Of a DNA stretch of 64,000 bases, positions 25,922 to 36,332 are shown in pieces; position 1 is the first letter of the stretch; each line of letters starts with the position of its first letter. The DNA comes from Streptomyces sp. TP-A0874. Lineage in GTDB: Bacteria > Actinomycetota > Actinomycetes > Streptomycetales > Streptomycetaceae. The stretch lies in contig NZ_BBZK01000007.1 in NCBI RefSeq assembly GCF_001748085.1, positions 310,001 through 374,000 of the forward strand, read 5' to 3'. The translations under genes were made by a program, and so were the position numbers. The notes under the pieces were generated by a model, which did not search any database, was not told where the DNA came from, and saw only the letters and a list, made by a program, of their open reading frames with translations.

Positions 25922-26788
25922 ATGAGCGCCCAGATTCTCGATGGCAAGGCCACCGCGGCCGCGATCAAGTCCGAACTCGCCGCCCGAGTGGCGGAGCTGA
26001 AGGCCGGCGGTGTCACGCCCGGCCTCGGGACCCTGCTCGTCGGCGACGACCCGGGCAGCACGTGGTACGTGGCGGGCAAGCACCGCGACTGCGCGCAGGT
26101 GGGGATCGCCTCGATCCGCCGGGAACTGCCGGAGACCGCCAGCCAGGAGGAGATCGAGGCGGTCGTCAGGGAGTTCAACGAGGACCCGGCGTGCACCGGC
26201 TACATCGTCCAGCTGCCGCTGCCCAAGGGCATCGACACCAACCGGGTGCTGGAACTCATCGACCCGGCCAAGGACGCGGACGGGCTGGCCCCGATGAGCC
26301 TCGGCAAACTGGTGCTGGGCGAGGAAGCCGCACTGCCCTGCACCCCCAACGGCATCCTCACGCTGCTCCGCCGGCACGGCGTCGAGACCGAGGGGGCGCA
26401 TGTGGTGGTCATCGGCCGGGGCATCACCGTCGGCCGCTCCATCGGTCTACTGCTCACCCGCCGCTCGGAGAACGCCACCGTCACCCTCTGCCACACCGGC
26501 ACCCGTGACCTGGGCGCCATGCTGCGCCAGGCCGACATCGTGGTGTCCGCCGCAGGCTCCCCGCACATCGTGCGGCCGGAGGACGTGAAGCCGGGCGCGG
26601 CGGTGCTCGACGTCGGCGTGAGCCGGGACGAGGACGGCAAGATCATCGGAGATGTGCACCCGGACGTCGCCGAGGTGGCGGGATGGATCTCACCCAACCC
26701 CGGCGGGGTCGGCCCGATGACCCGGGCGCTGCTGCTCCAGAACGTCGTCGAGGCCGCCGAGCGGACCGCGGCCGGCAGCCTGCGCTGA
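25922..26788 (+). CDS. folD: Methylene-THF dehydrogenase / cyclohydrolase
   Basis: 288 residues from ATG 25922 ([20 protein letters not shown]). Catalytic [14 protein letters not shown] with the key Tyr and Lys (about 45-49), [30 protein letters not shown], the NADP-binding [18 protein letters not shown] and the end [26 protein letters not shown] instead of the common GRSxxVGxP is usual in actinomycetes. Interconverts methylene-, methenyl- and 10-formyl-THF, feeding PurN and PurH. An upstream open extension to 25775 has no good ribosome binding site and was rejected. Confidence 0.96.
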   Translation: MSAQILDGKATAAAIKSELAARVAELKAGGVTPGLGTLLVGDDPGSTWYVAGKHRDCAQVGIASIRRELPETASQEEIEAVVREFNEDPACTGYIVQLPLPKGIDTNRVLELIDPAKDADGLAPMSLGKLVLGEEAALPCTPNGILTLLRRHGVETEGAHVVVIGRGITVGRSIGLLLTRRSENATVTLCHTGTRDLGAMLRQADIVVSAAGSPHIVRPEDVKPGAAVLDVGVSRDEDGKIIGDVHPDVAEVAGWISPNPGGVGPMTRALLLQNVVEAAERTAAGSLR

Positions 26789-26898
26789 GGCGGCGGCCCC
26801 GAGCCGGACGGGAAGCCCGTGGCACCCTGGGTGGCGGCTACCGGGCGGGCCACGGACAGTACGGGCCGGGCCACGGATCGAAAAAAGAGGCGGCAGAG

Positions 26899-27333
26899 GT
26901 GGCGGATACCGAAGAGCCGGCAGGACGAGGAGCGGAAGTGCGCACGGAACCCGCGGAGCGGCTCGCCCCGCTCACCCGGGACACCGCGCGACCGGAGGGC
27001 GGCGGTCGAGCCGCGGCCGGGGACGCGCCCGCACCGGTCCGGCAGTGGCCCCTGCTCACCGTGGGGGGTGCGGCGGGCGTCGGCCTGCTGGTGGTGGCCC
27101 TCGGGCAGGTGCGGGCGGGCACGATCCTCGTCGGACTGGCACTGATCGCGGGCTGCGTGCTGCGCCGGACGGTTCCGGCGGTCGGGATGCTCGCCGTCCG
27201 CTCCAGGTTCACCGACATGGTGATCTACGGCGGGCTGGGGCTCGTCATCGTGCTGCTCTCGGCGATGGCCCAGCCGGATCCCTGGCTGGAGCTGCCCTGG
27301 CTGAAGGACCTGCTGCACTTCACCGTTCGCTGA
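26899..27333 (+). CDS. DUF3017 membrane protein
   Basis: 144 residues from GTG 26899, preceded by AGAGG at a suitable distance. About 50 hydrophilic residues, then three hydrophobic segments: WPLLTVGGAAGVGLLVVALG, AGTILVGLALIAGCVLRRTV and MVIYGGLGLVIVLLSAMA. This is the DUF3017 pattern, conserved directly after folD in streptomycetes. Function unknown. The alternative longer reading from 26683 overlaps folD and is not supported by codon use. Confidence 0.85.
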   Translation: MADTEEPAGRGAEVRTEPAERLAPLTRDTARPEGGGRAAAGDAPAPVRQWPLLTVGGAAGVGLLVVALGQVRAGTILVGLALIAGCVLRRTVPAVGMLAVRSRFTDMVIYGGLGLVIVLLSAMAQPDPWLELPWLKDLLHFTVR

Positions 27334-27407
27334 GCTGGTTTGCGGCCCGGCTACGGGCCAGTGCCGCGTTCCGGCGAGGTTCGCCCGTCGAGGAGCGGTT
27401 CCGGCAC

Positions 27408-27578
27408 GCGGTATCCGATGCCGCACCGGCTGGAGTCGGACGGCCTGCTGGTCTCCGAGCAGCGGGTGCGTCGACGGCCGTACCCGCCGTGTCTACCGGG
27501 TCCACCGAGGCCGGTAAGGCGGCGCTGGCGGAGGTGGCCCGCGAGGTCCTGCCCGCCGACGAACCGCCCCCGCCGTAG
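27408..27578 (+). pseudogene. PadR-type regulator, C-terminal remnant with two frameshifts
   Basis: Three frames in succession give the typical end of a PadR winged-helix protein: RYPMPHRLESDGLLVSEQ, then VDGRTRRVYRV, then TEAGKAALAEVAREVLPADE. Single-base shifts separate the pieces near 27468 and 27505. No N-terminal half is present. It lies between the DUF3017 gene and the convergent permease and is clearly a decayed gene. Confidence 0.6.
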
Positions 27579-27589
27579 CCGGACAGCCG

Positions 27590-28854
27590 TCAGGTGCGGG
27601 AGTCGAGCGCCTTGCGTAACCCGTAGGCGGCGCCACCGGCCGCGATCACGGCCGCGCCGGTCAGCACGGAGGCCGCGGGCAGGGCGAAGGCCAGGACCAG
27701 GCAGCCCGCGGTGCCGACGATCGGCACGATCCGCGCGGGGCGGCCCTCGGTGGGGGTGAGCGTCCAGGCGGAGGCGTTGGCGATGGCGTAGTAGGCCAGC
27801 ACGCCGAAGGAGGAGAAGCCGATCGCACCGCGCACGTCCGCGGTGGCGGCTAGGACCGCGACGACCGCGCCGACCGTGAGTTCGGCGCGGTGCGGCACCT
27901 GGAAGCGGGGGTGGACGGCGGCCAGCGCATGGGGCAGGTGCCGGTCGCGGGCCATCGCCAAAGTGGTGCGTGAGACCCCGAGGATCAGCGCCAGCAGCGA
28001 CCCGGTCGCGGCGACGGCCGCCCCGACCCGGACCACGGGCGCCAGGCCCGGAACCCCGGCGGCGCGTACGGCCTCGGCGAGCGGGGCGGCGGTGTGGGAG
28101 AGCCGGACGGGCGCGAGCACCGCGAGCACGGCGACGGCGACGGCCGCGTAGACGGTCAGCGTGATGCCGAGCGCGAGGGGAATGGCGCGGGGGATGGTTC
28201 GCTTCGGGGCGCGGACTTCCTCGCCGAGGGTGGCGATGCGCGCGTACCCGGCGAACGCGAAGAAGAGCAGCCCGGCCGCCTGGAGCACCCCGCCGAAGGT
28301 GGCGTCCGTACCGATGTCCAGCCGCGCGGCCCGCACCGTGCCGCCGGTCAGGCAGGCGGTGACCACGGCCGCGAGCACCGCCAGGACGACCGCGACGATC
28401 CCTCGTGTCAGCCAGGCGGACTTCTGCACACCGACGTAGTTCACCGCGGTCAGGGCCGCCACCGCGGCGACCGCCACGGCGTGGGCCTGGCCCGGCCACA
28501 CGTACGAGCCGACGGTGAGGGCCATCGCCGCGCAGGAAGCGGTCTTGCCGACCACGAAGCCCCAGCCGGCCAGGTAGCCCCAGAAGTCCCCGAGCCGCGC
28601 ACGGCCGTAGACGTAAGTGCCGCCGGACTGCGGGTAGCGAGCCGGCCAGACGGGCGGAGGAGGTGGCGTTGCAGTACGCGACCACGGCGGCCAGCGCCAG
28701 GCCCGGCAGCAGCCCCGACCCCGCCGCGTCGGCTGCCGGCGCGAGCACGGCGAAGACGCCCGCGCCGATCATCGATCCGAGTCCGATCACCACCGCGTCG
28801 AAGAGGCCCAGGTGCCGCTTCAGCACCCCCGCTTCGGTAGATGCCGACGTGCCC
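27590..28854 (-). pseudogene. APC-superfamily amino acid permease, one frameshift
   Basis: From GTG 28854 the N-terminal part reads VLKRHLGLFDAVVIGLGSMI then GAGVFAVLAPAAD, the substrate/sodium-site motif of APC carriers. Near 28640 the frame shifts: ATSSARLA goes on in the next frame as RYPQSGGTYVYGRARLGDFW and WGFVVGKTASCAAMALTVG, then to the stop at 27590. Together about 420 residues and 12 hydrophobic spans, the family norm. One base change would restore it, so either it is freshly inactivated or the base call is wrong. Substrate not assignable. Confidence 0.75.
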
Positions 28855-29591
28855 ACCGCTCGCTCCTCAACCACGGCCGCGGCCGTTACGGCCCCCGCAA
28901 CGGCGCACGATATAGGAAGAGAGTGCCCGGGCAGCCGACCACGCTGCCGCCGTCGCGGTAGACGCCGGACCCACTGCGGCGGGGCCGGAAGGACGGGGCG
29001 ACGCCCGGGGTCGAGCTGCACCTGGCCGAGGGAGCGCAGCTGCAGCGGCCGGCGGAGCAGGCCTTCGAGGCGATGTCGGGCGGCTGGCGACCGGTGGCCG
29101 ATCCACCCAATGGTCTGAATGCCCGCATCGTCGCAGAAGCCGGAGGGACCCGGGGTCGCTACGCCCCACGGCCACTCACGGTGACCGCGATCCCGCGCCG
29201 CCAAGGAACACGCGACTCTCGATTACGCGAGGTCGCAGGTTCGGCGCCCCTTTTCCGCCCCTTCCGGGCTTCTTGGTGGGCGGCGGGGCTTGTCGGGTCG
29301 TTGCTGTGGCCTGCCGCGTTCGTTGCGGGGGTGGGGGTGGCGCCGTTGGCCGGTGTGACCAGAAGGTGACCCCACGTTCCGGTCGCGGCAACCGTTCGTG
29401 GTGCACACGCCGTCGTACAGGGACAAAAGGCCCTGGAGGTCTCGTTGAGTGTGGAGACGGACGAGGTGGATCATGTCGGATCGGAGGGGGCATCAGGCCG
29501 GTCTGCCGGAGTGGGCCGGGCCGGGGGCGGTCGGCGTTCACTTGATCGTCGGGGCTGACCCGTTCCGGGGAGGTCCGACGGGGCAGCGCCG
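28855..29591. other. Gene-poor stretch with element scars
   Basis: No intact gene. At 28995-29100 (+) the reading VELHLAEGAQLQRPAEQAFE then AMSGGWRP resembles the N-terminus of actinobacterial tyrosine integrases. At about 29205-29245, CGCGAGGTCGCAGGTTCGGC looks like the 3' half of a tRNA (variable/T-arm GGTTCG). The two together suggest the scar of an integrated element at a tRNA copy. The tRNA cannot be folded completely, so I do not call it as a gene. Confidence 0.35.
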
Positions 29592-30509
29592 GTGACGGGG
29601 GATGCCGGGCGCGGGGCGACCGGGGCCGCTCCGGCGAGCGCCCGGCTCTCCGAGGAACTGCGGGGACTTGCTGCCCGGGCGGGTCTGAGCGTCACGGAAC
29701 TGGCCGCCCGCACCCCTTATGGGAAGGCGTCCTGGAAGGGGTTCCTGGACGGCCGCAAGCCGGTGCCCCGGCAGGCGGTGGATGCGTTGTGCCGGCTGGC
29801 GGGCGAGAACGGCGAGCGGCTGCCGGCGCTGTGGGAGCTGGCGGATCTCGAGCGATGGGGGCGTGAGCGCCCGGCGGAGAGCTGCGGCGAGCAGCGGGCC
29901 GGTGGTGGCCGCCGGGCTCCGGAGCGGCCCGGCTCCGAGCCGGTGGGGGAGGGCGGGGCCGGCTGCCCGCTCGGTGGGGAGCGGCAGGTGGGGCGGCGGC
30001 ACCGGACGGTGACCGGATTCGCGGTGATCGCCGCGGTGCTCGGGCTGGTGCTGTCGCTGGCAACGCTGGTGTGGCCGGGGGAGATCGGCGGGCATTCCGT
30101 CGTCCCGGCGGGGGCGGGCCGGTCCGCCGGCGGCGTCGAGGTGGGCTGCCGGGGGGAGTCGTGTGACGGCGAGGACCCGGAGGTCATGGCCTGCCATGGC
30201 GGGGCGGAGCGGCTGGACGCGGGGCGGGCTTCGACCGCGGGCGGGCTGGAGATCCGGTACAGCGCGGACTGCCGGGCGGTCTGGGCGCTGGTCCGGCGGT
30301 CCCGGGCCGGAGACCGGATCGAACTCTCCGCTGCCGCGGACCGGGTGCAGCGGGCCGCGGCGGCCGTCGGCAGGGTGGACGTCGAGGGCTATCTGCACAC
30401 CCCGATGCTGGGGCTGCCGGGGGCGTCGGACCGGTTGGGGCTGCGGGCCTGTCTGGTCCATGACTCCGGTGCCGGTCGGGAGTGTGTCGGGGTGTCGGCT
30501 CCCCGGTAG
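29592..30509 (+). CDS. XRE helix-turn-helix / single-TM / DUF2690 protein, paralog 1
   Basis: 305 residues from GTG 29592. Cytoplasmic helix-turn-helix (ELRGLAARAGLSVTELAART, PYGKASWKGFLDGRKP, about 20-60), a basic linker, one membrane helix (VTGFAVIAAVLGLVLSLATL, about 140-160), then an outside domain of DUF2690 type with paired Cys (GCRGESCDGEDPEVMACHGG, SADCRAVWALV, RACLVHDSG). Topology: DNA-binding-like domain inside, disulfide-rich sensor outside. A paralog with the same layout is at 33647-34588. Confidence 0.75.
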   Translation: MTGDAGRGATGAAPASARLSEELRGLAARAGLSVTELAARTPYGKASWKGFLDGRKPVPRQAVDALCRLAGENGERLPALWELADLERWGRERPAESCGEQRAGGGRRAPERPGSEPVGEGGAGCPLGGERQVGRRHRTVTGFAVIAAVLGLVLSLATLVWPGEIGGHSVVPAGAGRSAGGVEVGCRGESCDGEDPEVMACHGGAERLDAGRASTAGGLEIRYSADCRAVWALVRRSRAGDRIELSAAADRVQRAAAAVGRVDVEGYLHTPMLGLPGASDRLGLRACLVHDSGAGRECVGVSAPR

Positions 30510-30594
30510 CCGGCGGGGCTCGCGCTGGATGGAAGGCGCGCCTCGCGTCAACCGGCGGGTCCTCAGCCGAGGCTCGGCGGGCTCCAGTCGGCAT

Positions 30595-30890
30595 GGTGCG
30601 GGACGGCCCGGGCGGTCGCACGGGACGGAGCGAGTCGCAGGCCCGGGTTGCGCTGCCAGGGGCTGGGTCAGCCGCCGGCCCAGCCGGCCGGTCCGGCCCG
30701 CGACCCGGGCCCGGGTCTGGCTGTGTGGACGGCGCTCGACGTCGTACCGGGCCAGGGCCGAAGCGAGGGTGGGTTCGGTGTCGAGGGCGGCGGCGAGGGT
30801 GGCCGCGTCCTCCAAGACCTGGCAGGCGCCTTGGCCGAGGTTCGGGTTCATGGCGTGTGCGGCACCACCGATCCGGCGGGCCGCACCGTC
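30595..30890 (-). pseudogene. C-terminal remnant of an FAD-dependent monooxygenase
   Basis: The minus strand reads GGAAHAMNPNLGQGACQVLE, then DAATLAAALDTEPTLASALA and RYDVERRPHSQTRARVAGRT: the FAD-binding end of group A flavin hydroxylases. The family has GDAAH; here Gly replaces the FAD-contacting Asp. The N-terminal NAD/FAD half is absent. The flanking stretch 30510-31218 otherwise contains no gene. Confidence 0.6.
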
Positions 30891-31218
30891 ACCTTGCTGA
30901 CCTGCGTGGACGGGCTGCTCTTCGATCGCCTGGTGCACGGCGGAAGCGTGGCCGAAGGGGCGCTCCGACGGCTGGTGGCGGCGGCGCTGGGACAGCCGCC
31001 GCGGCCTCGTCCGCACAGCGGCGGCCTCGCGGGACGGTGCAGGACGGCGTCCACTCTCTCCCCCGGTTCGGAGAGTGGACGCCGCTGCGTGATCGAGCCT
31101 GTTCGAAGCGCGGTTGGGGATCAAGGCGCGGTGCGGGCCCGTGGCACAGCGAGGATCACACCGGGACGGTGTCCCGGTGTGATCGCCAACGCGTAACGAA
31201 GGCCGACCGCCGGTCGGC

Positions 31219-32202
31219 TCAGGGCTGCTTGTCGGAGGCGGAGGCCGCGCGGAGGAGGTGCAGCGCCGGTTCGGGAAGCTCCCGGCCCTTGGGCCAGACG
31301 GCGTGCAGCACCCGCCGGAGGGGGAGCGCCGGATCCACCTCCACCTCGACCAGGCGGTGGTTCTCCAGCTCCTCCCGGACCGCCAGCACCGAGAGGGCCG
31401 CCGGAGCGACACCCTGGGCGGCCGCTCTGCGCAGCGGCGCGGTCGAGCCCAGCTCCAGGGCCGGGACGGCGATGCCGTCGTAGCGGCGCAGCGCCCGCTC
31501 CAGCGTCTCCCGGGTGCCGGACCCGGCCTCGCGTACCAGAAGCGGGGTGTCGGCCAGCTCCTGGCCCGGGATCGGGCGACGGCGCAGGGCCCACCGGTGG
31601 CCCGGGGCCACCACGATCGCCAGCCGGTCCTGCCCCACCGGGGAGCGGTGCAGGTCGTCCGGGATCTGCGGTCCCTCCACGAAGCCCATGTCGCACTCGC
31701 CGCGCCGCAGCGCCTCGACCACCCCCCAGGAGTTGGTGACGGTCAGGCCGACGTGCGCGTCCGGCGCCTTCTCGCGCAGCGTGACCAGCCAGCCGGGCAT
31801 CAGCTCCTCGGCGATGGTGAGGCTCGCCGCGACCCGCAGGCGGTTCTCCTGTCGGGACCTCAGCGCCGCGGCGCCCTCCAGCAGCGCCTCGGCCTGTGCC
31901 AGTACGGCGCGGGCCCAGTCGGTGACCACCGTGCCTGCCGGGGTCAGTCGCGAGCCCGAGGGGGAGCGGTCCAGCAGATGCAGGCCGAGGCGCCGCTCCA
32001 GGGTGCGCAGCCGGCTGCTCGCGGACGGTTGGCTGATCCGCATGCGCACCGCCGCCCGGCCGAGGCTCCCGGTCTCGGCGACCGCCACCAGCAGTTGCAG
32101 CGAGGGCAGGTCCGGCAGGGTCCCGGAGGCGAACCCCTTGGCGCCGTTCACGCGCTCCGGCCGGCTCTCCGGAGGCTCGTCCCGCTCGGGCGTCCCGGTC
32201 AA
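31219..32202 (-). CDS. LysR-type transcriptional regulator
   Basis: 327 residues from ATG 32202. An extra ~28-residue N-terminal tail precedes the winged helix (LPSLQLLVAVAETGSLGRAA, RMRISQPSASSRLRTLERRL, about 31-75). The C-terminal effector domain has two periplasmic-binding-like lobes (LRVAASLTIAEELMPGWLVT, MGFVEGPQIP, LLVREAGSGTRETLERAL). Divergent from a YeiH-type exporter, with a perfect palindrome between them; it most likely controls that exporter. Effector unknown. Confidence 0.9.
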   Translation of the reverse strand: MTGTPERDEPPESRPERVNGAKGFASGTLPDLPSLQLLVAVAETGSLGRAAVRMRISQPSASSRLRTLERRLGLHLLDRSPSGSRLTPAGTVVTDWARAVLAQAEALLEGAAALRSRQENRLRVAASLTIAEELMPGWLVTLREKAPDAHVGLTVTNSWGVVEALRRGECDMGFVEGPQIPDDLHRSPVGQDRLAIVVAPGHRWALRRRPIPGQELADTPLLVREAGSGTRETLERALRRYDGIAVPALELGSTAPLRRAAAQGVAPAALSVLAVREELENHRLVEVEVDPALPLRRVLHAVWPKGRELPEPALHLLRAASASDKQP

Positions 32203-32213
32203 CGTCGGTCCTT

Positions 32214-32236
32214 GCTCATAGGGGAACCCTATGAGC
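32214..32236. promoter_or_regulatory. LysR operator candidate (perfect palindrome)
   Basis: GCTCATAGGG-GAA-CCCTATGAGC: 10-bp perfect arms, 12 bp upstream of the lysR start and 57 bp before the exporter start. It contains the T-N(n)-A arrangement of LysR boxes and is well placed to repress lysR and activate the exporter. Confidence 0.7.
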
Positions 32237-32292
32237 TGCCCAACAGTCGGTGCCTACCGGGGGACGCCCACCGGGCGGAGCCTGGTCTCACC

Positions 32293-33408
32293 ATGACCTT
32301 CACCCCGAAGAGCCGCAGAAACCCGGAACCCCGACCCGCGACGCCCCCACCGAGGCCGCGCCGCACCGCCGCGATGCGGCGCGCCCTGCCCGGACTGGCG
32401 CTCGCCGCCCTCGGACTCGGAGTCTCCGAAGCCGTGCACGGGCTGCTGCCGGCCGTCCCGACACTGACCGCCGCCGTGGTGCTGGGCGTCGCCGCCGCAC
32501 ACCTCCCCGGAGTCCGTACGTTCGTCCGCGGCCGGGGACAGGCCGGGCTGTCGGCGGCCGGGAAGCGGCTGATGCGGCTCGGCATCGTGCTCCTCGGGCT
32601 GAAACTCAGCCTCGGCGATGTGCTGGGCCTGGGCTGGAGCACCGTCGCGATGGTGGTGGCCGTCGTCCTCGCCACCTTCTTCGGCACCCGCTGGTTGGGG
32701 CGGAGGCTGGGCCTCTCGGGCGACCAGCCGCTGCTGGTGGCGACCGGGTACGCGATCTGCGGGGCCTCGGCCATCGGTGCGGTCAGCGGGGCGCTCGGCC
32801 GGGATGAGGACACTGAGGAAGGGCGGCGGCACGCCAGCGACGTGGCGGCGTCCGTCGCCCTCGTCACGCTCTGCGGCACGCTGGCGATCGCCGTACTCCC
32901 GCTGCTGCGCGCCCCCCTCGGGCTCGACGCCCTCCAGTTCGGCCGCTGGGTCGGCGCCGGGGTGCACGATGTGGGGCAGGTGGTGGCCACCGCCCAGACC
33001 TCCGGACCCGAGGCGCTCGGTGAGGCGGTGATGGTCAAACTGATCCGCGTGGTGCTGCTCGCGCCGCTGGTCGCCGGGGTGTCGCTGGCCCGGCGCCGCC
33101 GGGCCCGGAGCCCCGAAGCGGACGGAACGGCCCACGCCGGCGACCGGCAGCCCGCGCTCGTCCCGCTGTTCGTCCTCGGTTTCCTGGCGATGATCGGGGC
33201 GCGCAGCACCGGCCAGTTGCCCGCCGGAGTGCTGGACGCGGCCGACACGGCACAGGGGCTGCTGCTCGCCGCGGCGCTCTTCGGACTCGGCAGCGCCGTG
33301 CATCTGCCCACCCTGGCCCGCTCCGGTGGCAGGACGGCCGCGCTCGGCCTCGGCTCATGGATCATCATCGCCTCGGTCAGCTATCTGGGCGTGTGGCTGA
33401 CCACCTGA
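32293..33408 (+). CDS. YeiH-family putative sulfate/anion exporter
   Basis: 371 residues from ATG 32293, about ten hydrophobic spans. Family landmarks: RLMRLGIVLLGLKLSLGDVL, LLVATGYAICGASAIGAVSG, a central VGAGVHDVGQVVATAQTSG and VLFGLGSAVHLPTL at the end. YeiH/PF03601 members are inner-membrane proteins proposed to export sulfate, sulfonates or related anions; the substrate is not proven. Regulated probably by the divergent LysR protein. Confidence 0.85.
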   Translation: MTFTPKSRRNPEPRPATPPPRPRRTAAMRRALPGLALAALGLGVSEAVHGLLPAVPTLTAAVVLGVAAAHLPGVRTFVRGRGQAGLSAAGKRLMRLGIVLLGLKLSLGDVLGLGWSTVAMVVAVVLATFFGTRWLGRRLGLSGDQPLLVATGYAICGASAIGAVSGALGRDEDTEEGRRHASDVAASVALVTLCGTLAIAVLPLLRAPLGLDALQFGRWVGAGVHDVGQVVATAQTSGPEALGEAVMVKLIRVVLLAPLVAGVSLARRRRARSPEADGTAHAGDRQPALVPLFVLGFLAMIGARSTGQLPAGVLDAADTAQGLLLAAALFGLGSAVHLPTLARSGGRTAALGLGSWIIIASVSYLGVWLTT

Positions 33409-33646
33409 GGCCGAGGTCCTCCCCGATCCGGTCGGCCACTTGTACGGCCGGGAGCATGAGCCGACTCTTCCCCATGGGAGACTGAGGACGTTTCAGGGGC
33501 GTGCGATCAGTGTGTATCCACCCTCTGTGCTCCCGTGCGCCGTGCCATGGGATTGAGCTCCGGTGGGAGCGTCCCGGCCCGTCGGCGCAGGCCAACAGGG
33601 CGCCACAACCGGAGAAGCCGCACTCGTGGGGAATTAGGGGAAGGTC

Positions 33647-34588
33647 ATGCCGCGTTGGAGGGCGCTACCGGACGGGCTCGATCCGCAACTGCGGGAGCTC
33701 GCCGAGCAGTTGCGAGGGCTCGTCGACCACAGCGGGCTGAGCGTCGCGCTGGTCGCCGACCGCACCGGTTACAGCAAGACGTCCTGGGAGCGCTATCTGG
33801 GCGGTCTACTGCTCCCGCCCCGGGGCGCCGTGGTGGCGCTCGCAGAAACGGCCGGAGCCAACCCTGAGCAGCTCATCGGGGTGTGGCAGGTGGCCGAACA
33901 GGCCTGGAACCGCTCCGAAACCGGCGGCGGCCACACCCTGGAGGCGATCCGGTTCGCCCAGGAGGGGCAGGCCGGTGCGGCGCGGAAGCGCCGGCGGCGG
34001 ATGACCGCCGTCGGCGTCCTGGCCGTCGTCGTGCTGTGCCTCGCCGCCGCCTCGGCGATGTCCAACGGGGGCTCAGGGGAGAGCAGCGAAGCGGGAGCCG
34101 GCGCCTCCCCCGCCCCGGCGGTCTCCGGCGGACCGGAGAAACCCGTCTCCAGCGCGGAGCCGACCCCCGGCGGCAGCCCCGCCGCGGAGGCGAAGTGCAC
34201 CGGTGCCGAGTGCGACGGCGGGGACCCCGACGCCATGGGCTGCGCGGGCGGCAACGCGCGGACGGTGTCGACGGCCTCGGTTGGCGCGGTCACGGTGGAG
34301 GTCCGCCACAGCCGGGCGTGCGGCGCGGCCTGGGCCCGCATCACCGAGGCGGCGCCCGGAGACCTGGTGCGGATCAACTCGGGCAACGTCACCCAGAGCA
34401 GTGAGGTGGTCGGGGACGAGGCGTACACCCGGATGGTCTCCGCGCGGGAGCCGGGACAGGTCCGGGCCTGCGTGTGGACGGTCGGGGGCGAGGAGGGCTG
34501 CACCACCCCCGGGCAGGACGCGGGCGCACAGGACACGGACGGCCCGGACGGCGGTCCGGCTCCGGAGAACGGATCGCGGACCGGCTGA
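33647..34588 (+). CDS. XRE helix-turn-helix / single-TM / DUF2690 protein, paralog 2
   Basis: 313 residues. Helix-turn-helix (LRELAEQLRGLVDHSGLSVA, LVADRTGYSKTSWERYLGG, about 17-55), basic stop RKRRRRM, membrane helix TAVGVLAVVVLCLAAASAM (about 120-138), a Ser/Pro/Gly linker, then the outside DUF2690 domain (CTGAECDGGDPDAMGCAGG, VEVRHSRACGAAWARI, VRACVWTVGG). Same architecture as 29592-30509, 3 kb away, but diverged, with the LysR/YeiH pair between them. Confidence 0.8.
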   Translation: MPRWRALPDGLDPQLRELAEQLRGLVDHSGLSVALVADRTGYSKTSWERYLGGLLLPPRGAVVALAETAGANPEQLIGVWQVAEQAWNRSETGGGHTLEAIRFAQEGQAGAARKRRRRMTAVGVLAVVVLCLAAASAMSNGGSGESSEAGAGASPAPAVSGGPEKPVSSAEPTPGGSPAAEAKCTGAECDGGDPDAMGCAGGNARTVSTASVGAVTVEVRHSRACGAAWARITEAAPGDLVRINSGNVTQSSEVVGDEAYTRMVSAREPGQVRACVWTVGGEEGCTTPGQDAGAQDTDGPDGGPAPENGSRTG

Positions 34589-36004
<1,416 letters not shown>

Positions 36005-36100
36005 CCAGTTCCGAGCCCGGCGGGGTCCGCCCCGCGTACCGCCCCACGGCGGCCCGCCCCGGCCGGAGGCGGCAGCGGCACCTCGAACCAGCACGGCCAA

Positions 36101-36135
36101 CCGAAGGCCCCGGTCCGCCGGGGCCTTCGGCTTTC
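36101..36135 (+). terminator. mdh terminator
   Basis: CCGAAGGCCCC / GGGGCCTTCGG around an 8-nt loop, then CTTTCC. The remaining bases to 36332 carry no gene and must contain the promoter of the betaine operon. Confidence 0.8.
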
Positions 36136-36332
36136 CCCGGTCCGGCCGCCCGGGCAGCCGGACCGCGGAACGTGAAACGGAACACGTGAGACGAGCTGCC
36201 CGGCATATGTTCGGACCTATCGGGGAGATGTCGGTGGTGCCTCAAAGGCCGTCCCACCAGGCAACACGGGACCGGACCCAACCGCAGCGGCGGTGAGGCG
36301 AGGCGGTTTTCGGCAGGAAGGCGGACGAAGAC

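Noticed and set aside
29190..29260. Possible tRNA gene
   Set aside because: A T-arm-like GGTTCG and variable region can be seen, but acceptor, D and anticodon arms cannot be completed.
31258..32292. Long plus-strand extension in front of the YeiH exporter
   Set aside because: Antisense to lysR; the exporter starts at ATG 32293, where membrane-protein features begin.
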